Below are positions 24,401 to 33,191 of a stretch of 64,000 nucleotides of DNA, one piece after another (within the stretch, counting starts at the first letter, position 1; every line of letters begins with the position of its first letter). A program made the translations under genes and the position numbers. The stretch comes from Chitinophaga deserti. GTDB lineage: Bacteria; Bacteroidota; Bacteroidia; Chitinophagales; Chitinophagaceae. The notes beneath the pieces are model-generated. The model was given only the letters and a program-made list of their open reading frames with translations. It made no database searches and had not been told where the DNA came from. Location: NCBI RefSeq assembly GCF_003149455.1, contig NZ_QFFK01000013.1:62001-126000 (forward strand), in the 5' to 3' direction.

Positions 24401-24547
24401 AACACCGGCAAGCGGACGGCCCTGCGCGTCGGTGATACGGCCGGAGCGGACGGTCCCGTTAGCCTGCTGAGCAGCGGCAGGGATCGCAGCGCAGGCGAAT
24501 ATTGCAGCGAGCGCCAGAGCGAATGTATGTTGAAGTTTTTGTTGCAT
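21440..24547 (-). CDS. SusC/RagA-family TonB-dependent transporter (pair 2)
   Basis: This outer-membrane TonB-dependent transporter of 1035 aa has a signal peptide (to about 27, AIPAAAQQ), a CarboxypepD-regulatory-like beta-sandwich (about 35-110, SGRITDAQGRPLAG), a plug domain ending LYGIQGANGIIVVTTKRG, and a 22-strand beta barrel to the C-terminal Phe. It imports oligosaccharides captured by its SusD partner. The usual EVVVVGYG segment before the plug is replaced by a divergent VYLGYTSTTRRAL, which sets it apart from pair 1. No STN domain is present, so signalling through an anti-sigma factor is unlikely. Confidence 0.93.
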   Translation of the reverse strand: MQQKLQHTFALALAAIFACAAIPAAAQQANGTVRSGRITDAQGRPLAGVAVQTMDGRNGTSTGTNGQYQLTVENDQLPLTAWMRGYRRDTLQPGAATDIVLKKDVHHLDEPVYLGYTSTTRRALTGAVATVSGEELERAPVANLSMSFAGRLPGLFTHEASSELSRAATDMFIRGQSSARKQGPLVIMDGTLVSYNSQQTLEYITASEIESVSVLKDAAAQALYGIQGANGIIVVTTKRGGKGPLKVDVRLDQSVQEVTTRPTWYNSYEYASMRNQAAKNDGRGDFAIFNEAQMEGFRTGSDRNLYPENNWYDRYMRDFARMERVNVSLNGGNDRVQFFSNLNVMHQGGQWNIDTDKYKSDANNIWANYRSNLDMNLHKYIKAFLRLSGNIKRERTPGSGNSTVYSSLFQMPSTTYGPLTPLITGSSGKTNAGDQVVTTEKVGSPTYGMLNRSGYYRHTVVNINSQVGVEADLSWLTKGLSLTGTFAYQTNSVGSLSTTQNYERYMRTDRRDTLAFVKKGGETNTPLSYGKTHSYYYNLTYHSQLDYSRDFGKHHIGATAFGYFQNLTTADNGAPGMLPYNRLSLGGEVAYSYGGKYFLQFDLGRSGSEQYARDVRFTTTPAVSAAWLVTGERWMEGASWLSLLKLRGSWGKTANDRTGLSRFAYLDNVTFGGGGPLGYLQYNITENLVGNPGIRAEVSTKRNGGIDLGLFNAIHITADVFNEEMTNMVVGAVNKIPQYQGIPLGNYPRTNMGVFRNKGFEISASFSRQLNRDWGLNIGGWFAQHKNTIVSWNEAKRAADYAYRNWEEGYSLGTEFGYVVDNSNGNGYFNSQEEITRSGLTYSFGTPRPGDLKYTDLNGDKIIDQKDKAPMGYGSTPRQQYAINGGVKFRTLELNFLFQGTAKYATSYSGMGVRETEFDGVYGSIHRNAWTAERYAAGEPISHPALSMIKTVNHETNTFYFYDRSYLRLKNVELMWTLPESVSKKLAAQRLRVLLSGQNLLTWDKLPTSDFGPESGGYGAFPVYRVFNAGVQLQF

Positions 24548-24583
24548 TTGGATTCGTATTTCAGTCAGAAAACTATCCCGCGC

Positions 24584-26479
24584 TTACCAGCCGGGGTTTT
24601 GCCATATTTGCCCGGTGATGGAGCGGAGGCGGTTGGCCTCGTCCAGTGGCAGGGGCAGGTAGAGGAACTTCGCCGTGTAGTTCTTACGTTCCACTTCCCG
24701 CACGGGGCGGCGCTTGTAGGTATAAGTTCCATCGGCGTTGCGGGTGATCTCCATGGCGGTAACCCATTTATCGGTTTTGGAGAGATCGCCTCCCGGGGCC
24801 GTCCAGCGGCGCACGTCGAAATAGCGGTTTTCTTCCAGCGCCATCTCTACCCTGCGCTCGTTGCGAATGCGGGTGATGAGCACCGCTTTGGGAAGACCGG
24901 CAGGCAGATTGGGCATACCCGCACGGGCGCGGATCTCATTTACCGCCGTCCATGCTTCATCCAGTTTACCCGCCTCTGCGGCAGCTTCCGCGAAGTTCAG
25001 CACCATTTCCCCGAGGCGGTACCATTTGTGGCCCGGACCAGCCACACCGTTATCATCGCCGGAAGTAGGGTAAAGGAACTTGCGTTCGTAATACCCTGTG
25101 CGGGTAGCACTTCTTCTCGCAGCATGAATGCCTGTGAAAGGCTCACCCACATAAGTGGTGATGATACGGGTACGGTTGCCGATGCCAGCAGGAAAGTTTT
25201 CAGGAGACTCGGGCGTTTCCGCAAAACCCCAGCGTGCCTTGCGTTTGGAACCATTGTAGTAAATGGTGGCGTAGAAACGGGGATCGCGGTTGGCGTATGG
25301 ATCTGCCGGGTTGTACAACGTATTGTCGGGATTGTAGTTGGGCTGGGTATGCTTTTCGTCGAGGTAAGGATTTTCCGGGTTCAGCACGGGTTTACCGTCG
25401 GAGGTTTCATAAGCATCCACCAGCTCCTGCGTGGGACAGGTACCGGATTTATACCCGTTCTGCGCCCCTACTCCATCTACGTGAAAGATATTGCCCGTGT
25501 TGCTGCGGTGCTGGTAAATGGTTTCCTTATCGATCGGGTTATCACCATACTTCATGGCCTGCGTGAAATATTCGTTGTACAGGGCGGTATGCGGGTTGAG
25601 GTTTGGCCCCAGGTGCGCATCGGGCACGAGGTAAAGATGCGGCAGGTTTACTTTGTTATATAGTTCATAACCATTGGCGCGCAGGGTGGCCAGGGCCTGT
25701 TTCGTGACGTTGTAGGCTTCTTCCCAATGATCCTGCCCTTTGTTGTACAGCGGGCTGGCGGCAAAGAGCATCATGCGGCTTTTGATGGCGGCGGCCATGG
25801 CTTTGGTAAAGCGGCCATTCTCCGCATCTACGGTAATGCGCCAGGGCAGCTCGTTGGTAGCCAGTGCCACATCGCAATCTTCCATGATGAACTTCACCAC
25901 TTCGTAATAGGAAGCCTTTTTCAGGTTAGAAAAATCGTCGGTGAACTTGTGCGGCACTTTTTCGATGGGTACAGACGGGCCGTACCACAGCAACAGCTCG
26001 GTGTAATAAAACGCGCGGAGCAGATGGGCTTCTCCTTTCCAGCGGCTGCGTTGGAGGGGATCGGTTACCGTGGCCGTATCGATGCGGCTGATGAACAGGT
26101 TGAGGTTACCGATGGAGTTCCAGTAACGGTTCCAGTAGTTGCCGTTGTTCTGGTCGATGGAGGCGGGATTATCGAGCGGGTGCGCACCTGGTGCGGCATC
26201 GCCATTATACATCCTCCCGGAAATGAGCGTAGGCTCGGCTTCGGCATCGGTATCCCAGGAGTCATCGCTGAGGTTTACGGGGCCGCGTGAGGTGAAGAAG
26301 TAGCCCAGTCCTTTGCTGGGTACGTTGCCGTAGCAGGAATTGAGGAAGGCCGCTACTTTATCGTTGTCGGCAAATATCTCGTCCATGGCCAGCTTTCCAT
26401 CCGGCGCCATATCCAGCGCCTTATTACATGAAACGGCCGCCACGGCGCACATCAGTATAAAGGCATATATCGATTTCAT
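24584..26479 (-). CDS. SusD/RagB-family glycan-binding lipoprotein (pair 1)
   Basis: This surface lipoprotein of 631 aa has lipobox VSC (MKSIYAFILMCAVAAVSC). The SusD features are the opening NKALDMAPDGKLAMDEIF, the helical motif GEAHLLRAFYYTELLLWYG, and a C-terminal section with VEMALEENRYFDVRRW. It is longer than SusD 2, mainly in a middle insertion that binds ligand in the family. It starts 19 nt after its SusC. Confidence 0.93.
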   Translation of the reverse strand: MKSIYAFILMCAVAAVSCNKALDMAPDGKLAMDEIFADNDKVAAFLNSCYGNVPSKGLGYFFTSRGPVNLSDDSWDTDAEAEPTLISGRMYNGDAAPGAHPLDNPASIDQNNGNYWNRYWNSIGNLNLFISRIDTATVTDPLQRSRWKGEAHLLRAFYYTELLLWYGPSVPIEKVPHKFTDDFSNLKKASYYEVVKFIMEDCDVALATNELPWRITVDAENGRFTKAMAAAIKSRMMLFAASPLYNKGQDHWEEAYNVTKQALATLRANGYELYNKVNLPHLYLVPDAHLGPNLNPHTALYNEYFTQAMKYGDNPIDKETIYQHRSNTGNIFHVDGVGAQNGYKSGTCPTQELVDAYETSDGKPVLNPENPYLDEKHTQPNYNPDNTLYNPADPYANRDPRFYATIYYNGSKRKARWGFAETPESPENFPAGIGNRTRIITTYVGEPFTGIHAARRSATRTGYYERKFLYPTSGDDNGVAGPGHKWYRLGEMVLNFAEAAAEAGKLDEAWTAVNEIRARAGMPNLPAGLPKAVLITRIRNERRVEMALEENRYFDVRRWTAPGGDLSKTDKWVTAMEITRNADGTYTYKRRPVREVERKNYTAKFLYLPLPLDEANRLRSITGQIWQNPGW

Positions 26480-26498
26480 GTTAAACTGGTTTGAATGA

Positions 26499-29400
26499 TC
26501 AGAAGGAGGTGTTGAAACCGACGCTAAACGTACGGGTGATCGGGTAGCCGATCGCGTTATTCGCCTCCGGGTCCAGGTGCGTCATCACAAAGTTTTTAGA
26601 CCAGGTGAAGAGGTTCTGTCCGCCTACATACACCCGTGCGGTGCGCAACCCGATGGGGCTGATCCATGATTTCGGGATATTAACGGCCACTTCCGCATTC
26701 TTCAGGCGGGTAAAGGCCCTGTTGGTGATGAAGAAATCGTTGGCGGTGAAGTTGGTATTAGACTTGGTGCTGAGGGCGGGATAAGTGATGCGCTCCCCTG
26801 CCGCGTAGCGCTCCGGCGTCCAGGCATTGTGGTGCAGGTCGAAGAATGTGCCCTGTTTGATGATCTCATACACGCCATTATCTGCATACCTTCCCGTGTA
26901 TTTACCTACACCCTGGAAGAACACGGTTACATCGATCATTTTCCAGGTAGCGGAGAAGGTAGCGCCCCAGGTGAAGCCGGGGATGTGGGTGTAGCGCAGC
27001 GGCTGCATATCCTTATCGTTCACAACACCATCGCCGTTGAGGTCTTTATAGATGAAATCGCCCACACGCGGGCTGCCGAAGCCATAGGATGTTTTGGACA
27101 GGTAAGCGTCCAGCTCCTGTTGCGAATTGAAGAAACCGTTGCCATTGCTGCGGTCGATTTCATAGCCCCAGTGCTGCCCCAGCGGATAGCCCGTGCGGCG
27201 AAGACGGTAGGCATAGGACTCATCGTTGATGGCTTCGTCGATGAAGCGCACTTCGTTTTTATTGGTGCCGTAGTTACCGCGGAACTGAACGAACCAGTCG
27301 CGGTTGAGCTGACGGTGATATTCCAGTTCGATCTCGAAACCTTTATTATAGATCTCCCCGAGGTTCACTTTCGGGATATTGCCCAAAGGCACGCCCTGGA
27401 TGGCGGGGATGGTACCGCGGGTGATGAGGATCTTGCTGCGGTCTTCGGTATAATAATCGAAGGTGATGGTGAGGTCGCTGAAAAGCTGGAGGTCGATGCC
27501 CACGTTCTGCTTCAGTGCTTCTTCCCAGGTGATTTCAGGATTGCCCAGGAGGCCCTGGCTTACGCCCTGGCCGAGGCCAAGACTTCCCAGCGGACCGCCA
27601 CCCATGGAAATATTGCTTTGGTACAGGAAGCGCGCGCCGCCCATTTTATCGTTCCCTACTTTACCATACGAGCCGCGCAGCTTCAGGTTGGTGACGATAT
27701 TATTGCCCTTCAGGAACGCCTCGTTGCTCACCACCCAGCCCAGAGATGCAGCGGGGAAGAAACCGAAGCGTTTGCTGGGAGCAAACTGTTCGGAACCATT
27801 GTAGCCTGCGTTCAGCTCAGCGAAGTAACGGTTATCGTAGCCATAGGTAGCCCTTGCTGCCACACCGATCACGTTGAAGGGGATTTCCCCTCCGGTAGAT
27901 TCCCAGTAATCGCGCTGCGCCAGCACCATACCGGTTACATCGTGCTTACGGGCAAACTGGCGGGCGTAATTGATGCGCCCCTGCATGTTGATATTGTAGC
28001 GTGAATCCGCACCTTTAACGAGGGAAAGACGGTTCTGTCCGGTGCGCTTCACGGAATAGATCATCTCATCTGTAGCATAGTTCACCTGCGCCAGGTAGAG
28101 CGGTTCCAGCTTGCTGCCCTGCATGGCAGTGGTACCGCGGGAGTCGAACGAGATCATGCCACGCATGCTCAGCCCCGGTGTGATCAGCTTGCCGAGATCC
28201 CATTCCAGTCCGAGGGAGCTGTTGAGATTGGAACGCACCTCGTTGCGGTAGCCCTGGCGGTTCATCACTTCGAAAGCGGAACGGTCGAGGTAACCGGGGT
28301 CGATGATAGCGCCTTCCGGAACACCGAAGCCCGGGAGCGCGGTGGGGCCGGGAGTGATGGGGATGATCGTTTGCGCCTGATACATCAGGTCGGAGATCAT
28401 CCAGTCTGTACTGCTGTTGGGATAAACGTTTGCGGAAGGCATGTTCACCCGCTCTATATAGCTGCCGATATTCAGGAAGCTTTTGAGGGAATTGGTGATC
28501 TTATAATCGAGGTTCGAGCGGAAGCTCCAGCGGTCCATTTTTGCCGATGGGTCATAACCCAGCTTCGACTTTGGTTCCACGTTGAGGTTACCGCCCTGAT
28601 GCAGATAGTTGGCGTTGGCAAAATAGCTCACCTTTTCCGTACCGCCGCGGATGCCGAGGTTCACGCGTGTTTGCGGCGCAAACCGTTTGATCAGCTCGCG
28701 GTAATAATCGTGATCGGGATACATATACCTGCGCACGGCGGCCTTTGCTTCATAATCAGGATCGTTGGGATCAAGGCCTGCGAGCGGGTTCTCGTATTTG
28801 GCGATTACGTTTTCCGGGAAAGGCGCTTCGGTAATACCGTCGTTCTTCGATGCCTCGTTGCGCAGGCGCATGTAATCGATAGAATGGAGGCGCGACGGTT
28901 CATGTGTAAATGATGCCCAGCTCTGGTCTACATTGAGGTTCAGCTCTGCTTTACCGGGTTGTCCGCGTTTGGTGGTGATGAGGATCACCCCGTTGGCCCC
29001 CCTCACCCCGAACGCCGCCGTTGCCGATGCATCTTTCAGAATGGTGATGGTGGCTACCTCGTTGGGGTCGATGGTGCGGATGTTATCGCGCGGAACATCG
29101 TCGATGAGGATGAGCGGGCTGGCGCCGTTGGTGGTAGCTACGCCACGGAGGTACAGGGTAGCATCGTCGCGGCCGGGCTGGCCGCCGGCAGACTGGATGG
29201 ATGTAAGGCCGGGAAGCTTTCCTGCAAGGGCTACGGCTAAGCTGGCGGAAGTGGTCATCCGGAGGTCTTCGGAACCGATAGAGGATACGGCGCCCGTAAC
29301 GGATAACTTCTTCTGCTGGCCGTAGCCTACTACTACCACTTCATTGAGACTTTCGTTGGTAGCGGAAAGGCGGACGTTCAGGGTGGTTCTGCCACCTGTT

Positions 29401-29672
29401 GCCAGCTGCTGCTGCCGGTAGCCGATGAGGCTGAAAACCAGTACGGCATCGGCCGGCACCTGCAGGGTATACCGCCCCAGGGGGTCGGTTTGTGTACCGG
29501 CGCTGCCATTGAGCACCCGTACTATTACCCCGGGCAGCGGCGTAACGCTGGCAGAATCGGCCACCGTTCCCGTGACGGTTATTTTGTTTTGCGACCGGGC
29601 CGGTAAGGCAAAAAGCATTACCGCCAGGAACATGGAGCATGTTACCCGGAATCGAGTATTCAGTTTCATCAT
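26499..29672 (-). CDS. SusC/RagA-family TonB-dependent transporter (pair 1)
   Basis: This protein of 1057 aa has the canonical SusC build: signal peptide (to about 27, FALPARSQ), a CarboxypepD-regulatory-like domain (VTGTVADSASVTPLPGV), the SusC signature EVVVVGYGQQKK, a plug domain ending AFGVRGANGVILITTKRG, and an outer-membrane barrel ending in Phe. It would import glycan fragments with SusD 1. No STN domain is seen. The gene starts 53 nt after the upstream GH-like gene, so all six genes look co-transcribed. Confidence 0.95.
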   Translation of the reverse strand: MMKLNTRFRVTCSMFLAVMLFALPARSQNKITVTGTVADSASVTPLPGVIVRVLNGSAGTQTDPLGRYTLQVPADAVLVFSLIGYRQQQLATGGRTTLNVRLSATNESLNEVVVVGYGQQKKLSVTGAVSSIGSEDLRMTTSASLAVALAGKLPGLTSIQSAGGQPGRDDATLYLRGVATTNGASPLILIDDVPRDNIRTIDPNEVATITILKDASATAAFGVRGANGVILITTKRGQPGKAELNLNVDQSWASFTHEPSRLHSIDYMRLRNEASKNDGITEAPFPENVIAKYENPLAGLDPNDPDYEAKAAVRRYMYPDHDYYRELIKRFAPQTRVNLGIRGGTEKVSYFANANYLHQGGNLNVEPKSKLGYDPSAKMDRWSFRSNLDYKITNSLKSFLNIGSYIERVNMPSANVYPNSSTDWMISDLMYQAQTIIPITPGPTALPGFGVPEGAIIDPGYLDRSAFEVMNRQGYRNEVRSNLNSSLGLEWDLGKLITPGLSMRGMISFDSRGTTAMQGSKLEPLYLAQVNYATDEMIYSVKRTGQNRLSLVKGADSRYNINMQGRINYARQFARKHDVTGMVLAQRDYWESTGGEIPFNVIGVAARATYGYDNRYFAELNAGYNGSEQFAPSKRFGFFPAASLGWVVSNEAFLKGNNIVTNLKLRGSYGKVGNDKMGGARFLYQSNISMGGGPLGSLGLGQGVSQGLLGNPEITWEEALKQNVGIDLQLFSDLTITFDYYTEDRSKILITRGTIPAIQGVPLGNIPKVNLGEIYNKGFEIELEYHRQLNRDWFVQFRGNYGTNKNEVRFIDEAINDESYAYRLRRTGYPLGQHWGYEIDRSNGNGFFNSQQELDAYLSKTSYGFGSPRVGDFIYKDLNGDGVVNDKDMQPLRYTHIPGFTWGATFSATWKMIDVTVFFQGVGKYTGRYADNGVYEIIKQGTFFDLHHNAWTPERYAAGERITYPALSTKSNTNFTANDFFITNRAFTRLKNAEVAVNIPKSWISPIGLRTARVYVGGQNLFTWSKNFVMTHLDPEANNAIGYPITRTFSVGFNTSF

Positions 29673-29725
29673 GACGTGGACAATTTTTCTTTACATGTTG
29701 TGGATTTGTTGACGATATACGTGGA

Positions 29726-31489
29726 TCATTCTGAGAAAGCGTAGTTGAAACGGCCAGCGGGTGCTACATCGCCATTTACGAGGAAGTCCATGATGTTGCC
29801 ATCTTCCTGCATATTATCCGACCATTTGAACTGGAAGCGGAGCGGCCCGCTGCCGAAGAATTTTCGGGGGATGCGCAGCTCGAGGCGGTTACCTTCATAC
29901 CGGTATTCCACTTCGGCCTGTTTGCTCCAGTTCCACCCCGATACAGATTTTTCGAGGATGGCTTTTTTACCCGGTGCATTGCGGTTAATCATCAGGTCGT
30001 AACCCTCCCAGCCGGTTTTGGCATCGCTGTCGGTATCGATGAACAGCCGCATCCATGAAGGATCAGTATGGGGCGTGAGCGGGGCGGCCGTCTCGATATA
30101 GAAGTAAACATTCTGTGCATCGCGTGCCACGCGGGCAGCCACCAGATCGTTACGCCCGGTATTATTGGTATAGTGCGTGCCTTTAAAGCCGTCTGAATCG
30201 CGGTGAATGGTGCTGCCTTTATGCGCCCGGTACAGCGGCAATACGCGGCCCCAGTCGGAGAAGCGCCCGTCGATCTTTACGGTTGCCGGTGCGGAAGGCT
30301 TCGCTTCTGCAGGCATGCCTTTGAACCTCCGGATATTGGATACCAGCTGGTAGTAGTAGTTGTCGCCATGACCGCCTTTCATCGGCTCTATATCACGGCT
30401 ATGCTCGTTATCGAACTGATCGGGGAAAGCGTTGGCCTGGCCCTGCCATACTTCATATCTCCCCGCGATCCATTCGTTCCATCCGGTAACGAAAGCGAGT
30501 TCTACGTTTTGACCGAGGGCACGGTCCCACTGCTCCTGGAAGTTGAGGCCGTACTTATGCGCACCGGGCCGGGTATCGTGGCCGTTTTTATCAGTATAGC
30601 TGCGGCCGAAAGCGCCGGGCATATTCATGGCGCTAAGTCCGTTGGCTTTGGTCCAGTTCTGGGATACGCCAACCGTCATTTGCTCGTAGCTGCCATCAGT
30701 GTTTTTAACGAAGCCGTGTTGCGGGTAGATTTCCAGCCAGCCCCAGTGATCGTTGCGCTGGGGGCCTTTGTCGTAGACCGGCTGGCCGGGGCGGAAGGTG
30801 AAGAAGTTTTTGATTTCGGGATCTTCGATATTATCGGGGTACGCCATGATGAGGGGCTTCCCTTTCCATTGGAACCATAAGTCTTTATAGAGGCCTGGTT
30901 TGTAGAGGTCGTTGTAGATCTGGTTGATGGCGCTCAGGGTATGCTTGCTTGGGCCAAAACCCAGCATAAAAGCAATCTGTGGGGTACGAACACCATCTTT
31001 CCGGGCCTGACTGAACACTTCGCACAGCGCCATATAAGCGGGCTTCCATACGAGGTCGCCATTGGTGCAGTCGAACATGATCATATCCACCCCGGCGTCT
31101 GCCAGCATTTCGGCATGTTTGCGGAGTACCCATTTATCGGAGTTGGTGTAGAAACCGAAGAGGGGTTCGTTCCAGAAGTTCATGATATTGGCCGGCCATT
31201 TGGGGTGGCGGTAATTATGAATGGCATCCGGATATTTCTCTAAGAAAGCGGAGGTATTGTGCGGCGCCAGTTTGTCCTGATGGTAATGCCATGTCCAGTA
31301 AAAGATGCCGACGAACTTATCTTTCTTTACCGGGCCGGCGGCAGCGCTAACGGGGAGCTTACGGCCGAGGGCGTCCGTTGCGGGCAGCGTGGCGGAATAG
31401 TTTTCCGGAGATTCCTGCGCACGCAAAGGCTGCAGGAAAGACAAAAGCATACAGATACCGGCGGCCTGCCGGATAGCGGATATATACAT
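29726..31489 (-). CDS. GH71/99-like glycoside hydrolase with C-terminal CBM9-like domain (first gene of PUL)
   Basis: This secreted 587-aa protein has a signal peptide ending LRAQ. The catalytic-like region has KFVGIFYWTWHYHQDK, WVLRKHAEMLADAGVDM, IMFDCTNGD and FVTGWNEW at the same places as the paralogue at 17817. A CBM9-like C-terminal domain (KIDGRFSDWGRV, then WMRLFIDTDSDAKTGWEG) follows. The two copies differ clearly in the substrate-facing loops, for example YHYHQDKLAP here and GAHGYDRHVAGG there, so they may cut different linkages. It is the first gene of the operon, and its promoter must lie in 31490-31600. Confidence 0.75.
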   Translation of the reverse strand: MYISAIRQAAGICMLLSFLQPLRAQESPENYSATLPATDALGRKLPVSAAAGPVKKDKFVGIFYWTWHYHQDKLAPHNTSAFLEKYPDAIHNYRHPKWPANIMNFWNEPLFGFYTNSDKWVLRKHAEMLADAGVDMIMFDCTNGDLVWKPAYMALCEVFSQARKDGVRTPQIAFMLGFGPSKHTLSAINQIYNDLYKPGLYKDLWFQWKGKPLIMAYPDNIEDPEIKNFFTFRPGQPVYDKGPQRNDHWGWLEIYPQHGFVKNTDGSYEQMTVGVSQNWTKANGLSAMNMPGAFGRSYTDKNGHDTRPGAHKYGLNFQEQWDRALGQNVELAFVTGWNEWIAGRYEVWQGQANAFPDQFDNEHSRDIEPMKGGHGDNYYYQLVSNIRRFKGMPAEAKPSAPATVKIDGRFSDWGRVLPLYRAHKGSTIHRDSDGFKGTHYTNNTGRNDLVAARVARDAQNVYFYIETAAPLTPHTDPSWMRLFIDTDSDAKTGWEGYDLMINRNAPGKKAILEKSVSGWNWSKQAEVEYRYEGNRLELRIPRKFFGSGPLRFQFKWSDNMQEDGNIMDFLVNGDVAPAGRFNYAFSE

Positions 31490-31997
31490 ACAGTAAGAAT
31501 AAGCGATAGTTGGTGCTGCCCCCTTAGCTAAAATGGCGCACTGATTTTCATACGTGGCAAAACTGTGAAATTTTCATGTCTGCTGTTCCGGATCGTGATG
31601 CTGCCCCTGCCATCATATTTCGCTGCGTATCAGTTCTTGCAGGCGCTGCAGGCTTCCTTAACTTTTCATATCATATCCGTTCATCTCTATTTTTCCACTC
31701 AACAAATCAATAATACTCGAATAAATTCGTCTCTGCAACCTGCTCCATCCTGCCCGCGCGTCCTGCACTGTCCTGCCGGTGTGCTGCAAACAGGCCATAG
31801 CCGGGGATTACATCCCTTCCGCAGGAAAATATTTTCCTGTAATTCTCATGTAATCAGGATAAAAATAACAACAGCCATTGCACGAAACGGCAATGCCTAA
31901 TCCCGGAAGGATGTAGTAACGGTGAGATTTAGCAGCAGATAAACAGTTGGGAACCAGAAATGGAAATGCTTAACAGGGATCCATACACGAAAGCAGC
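31490..31997. other. Intergenic region upstream of the PUL
   Basis: No convincing gene is present. On the minus strand a TTTG box near 31560 precedes a weak -7-like element, which could be the PUL promoter. A perfect 18-bp palindrome CAGGAAAATATTTTCCTG lies at 31822-31839. TACATCCCTTCCG (31809-31821) and CGGAAGGATGTA (31904-31915) form an imperfect inverted pair around it. These are candidate regulator sites. Confidence 0.5.
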
Positions 31998-32609
31998 TTA
32001 AGGCTGCTTCACCGCTGCGGGCTTCATGGCGCCTGGGTGGAATGGCAGATACGATGAGGAAGGGTCTGCTCCGGGTGCGTGCAATATCAGTCCGGTACAG
32101 AACATTTTCTGGTTTACTTCGAAAGAGATGCCTTCGGGTGCGGTGAGTACCCGCACGGTGTCTGTCCCTTCGGGATACCAGGCGGTTTGCGTAAGTGTAA
32201 AGTTGCGGGCCAGATCGGCCAGTGGGGAACCGGGACCTGCTTTGCCGGAGGTACGGTAGCCGGGGAGTGTGGTGCGGAACATGCGGATACGGGAGGTGTC
32301 ATCTACCCCCATATTGCGTTCGGTAAAAAGTGCGGTTTCATACCCGTTTGTTTTCCAGATGGCGAGTGCTTTGCCCATGGCGGCATCTCCACTGTCGGGC
32401 CGTCCCATGCGGGAGAGCTGGGGGCCTGCATCCGCTCCCAGTACAAACATACCGGCAGACTTCCCGGGGGTTACCAGGCTATCGGGCGGAACGGTATCTG
32501 TTACGGGAGCTTCCGGCGGAGGTACCGCATCGGAATTACTGGTACGGGGGCCTGCATGGCAGGCGGCCAGCAGCATGGCCGGGACGAGGAATGGCAGCAG
32601 GTTTTTCAT
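31998..32609 (-). CDS. Hypothetical lipoprotein
   Basis: This 203-aa protein has a clear lipoprotein signal (MKNLLPFLVPAMLLAAC, lipidated Cys17), a Pro-rich linker (PPPEAPVTDTVPPDS) and a compact C-terminal part that I do not recognise. It contains LARNFTLTQTAWYPEG and the near-C-terminal ISFEVNQKMFCTGLILHAPG. No homologous domain comes to mind. It is single, flanked by the PUL upstream region and another small secreted-protein gene on the same strand. Confidence 0.65.
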   Translation of the reverse strand: MKNLLPFLVPAMLLAACHAGPRTSNSDAVPPPEAPVTDTVPPDSLVTPGKSAGMFVLGADAGPQLSRMGRPDSGDAAMGKALAIWKTNGYETALFTERNMGVDDTSRIRMFRTTLPGYRTSGKAGPGSPLADLARNFTLTQTAWYPEGTDTVRVLTAPEGISFEVNQKMFCTGLILHAPGADPSSSYLPFHPGAMKPAAVKQP

Positions 32610-32636
32610 GTACAGTTTGCAGCAAGAACCCTGCCA

Positions 32637-32984
32637 TCAGCATAAATGGAATTGCTTCTTCTTAAAGTCAATCACAGCAGGTCCATCTGAGCAGCCTCCA
32701 ACCTCTTTCGCATGTGCGTCAGCCGGGCCCCGCCCGATGATCCACTTGCCTGTGGGTTTGTGCTTCATAATGATCCCAGAATCAATCACCTCCCCCTTCT
32801 TGCCAGACAGTGTACCAGCGGCATGAATCACCCGAATTGAATCGCCATGGATCACCACAGTTACATGCTGGCCCTTTGCCCGCTTATCCCATTCGGCATA
32901 CACCACATCATAGGTATACCGTCCGTCTGGCGGATGATTCTCCTGCGGCAGGGCAAGCATTAACAGGGAGAATAGAAAATGCAT
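32637..32984 (-). CDS. Small secreted hypothetical protein
   Basis: This protein of about 115 aa starts at the ATG at 32984, which gives a signal peptide (MHFLFSLLMLALPQENHP). An upstream in-frame codon would add charged residues before it. The mature part is beta-rich (YTYDVVYAEW, HVTVVIHGDSIRVIH) and ends with a Cys-containing tail (GGCSDGPAVIDF). I recognise no family. It lies 27 nt upstream of the lipoprotein at 31998, so the two are probably co-transcribed. Confidence 0.6.
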   Translation of the reverse strand: MHFLFSLLMLALPQENHPPDGRYTYDVVYAEWDKRAKGQHVTVVIHGDSIRVIHAAGTLSGKKGEVIDSGIIMKHKPTGKWIIGRGPADAHAKEVGGCSDGPAVIDFKKKQFHLC

Positions 32985-33191
32985 AGGGATGTCTTTCCTA
33001 TGAAAATACAATAAGCTCCGGAATCAATCTCCCCATACATACATTTCAGCCATCGATTTAACCGTTCCATTCGATTGATGCCCCTTCAAAAAGGTAGCTT
33101 CAGACATATAAAACGCTGTTTGAGGCCGGGGGCACTGGTGGCAACCGGGCATACCAGATAGCTTTGCACCTGAAACCAATAATTACCCCCT

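Noticed and set aside
24341..25663. Plus-strand open frame of 440 codons opposite SusD 1 and the SusC 2 start
   Set aside because: It is a shadow of the SusC/SusD genes with no recognisable domain or start context.
26829..28004. Plus-strand open frame of about 390 codons opposite SusC 1
   Set aside because: It is a shadow of a canonical SusC gene.
31565..31900. Open frame of about 110 codons upstream of the PUL
   Set aside because: The residue composition is not protein-like and the stretch carries palindromes. It is treated as intergenic.
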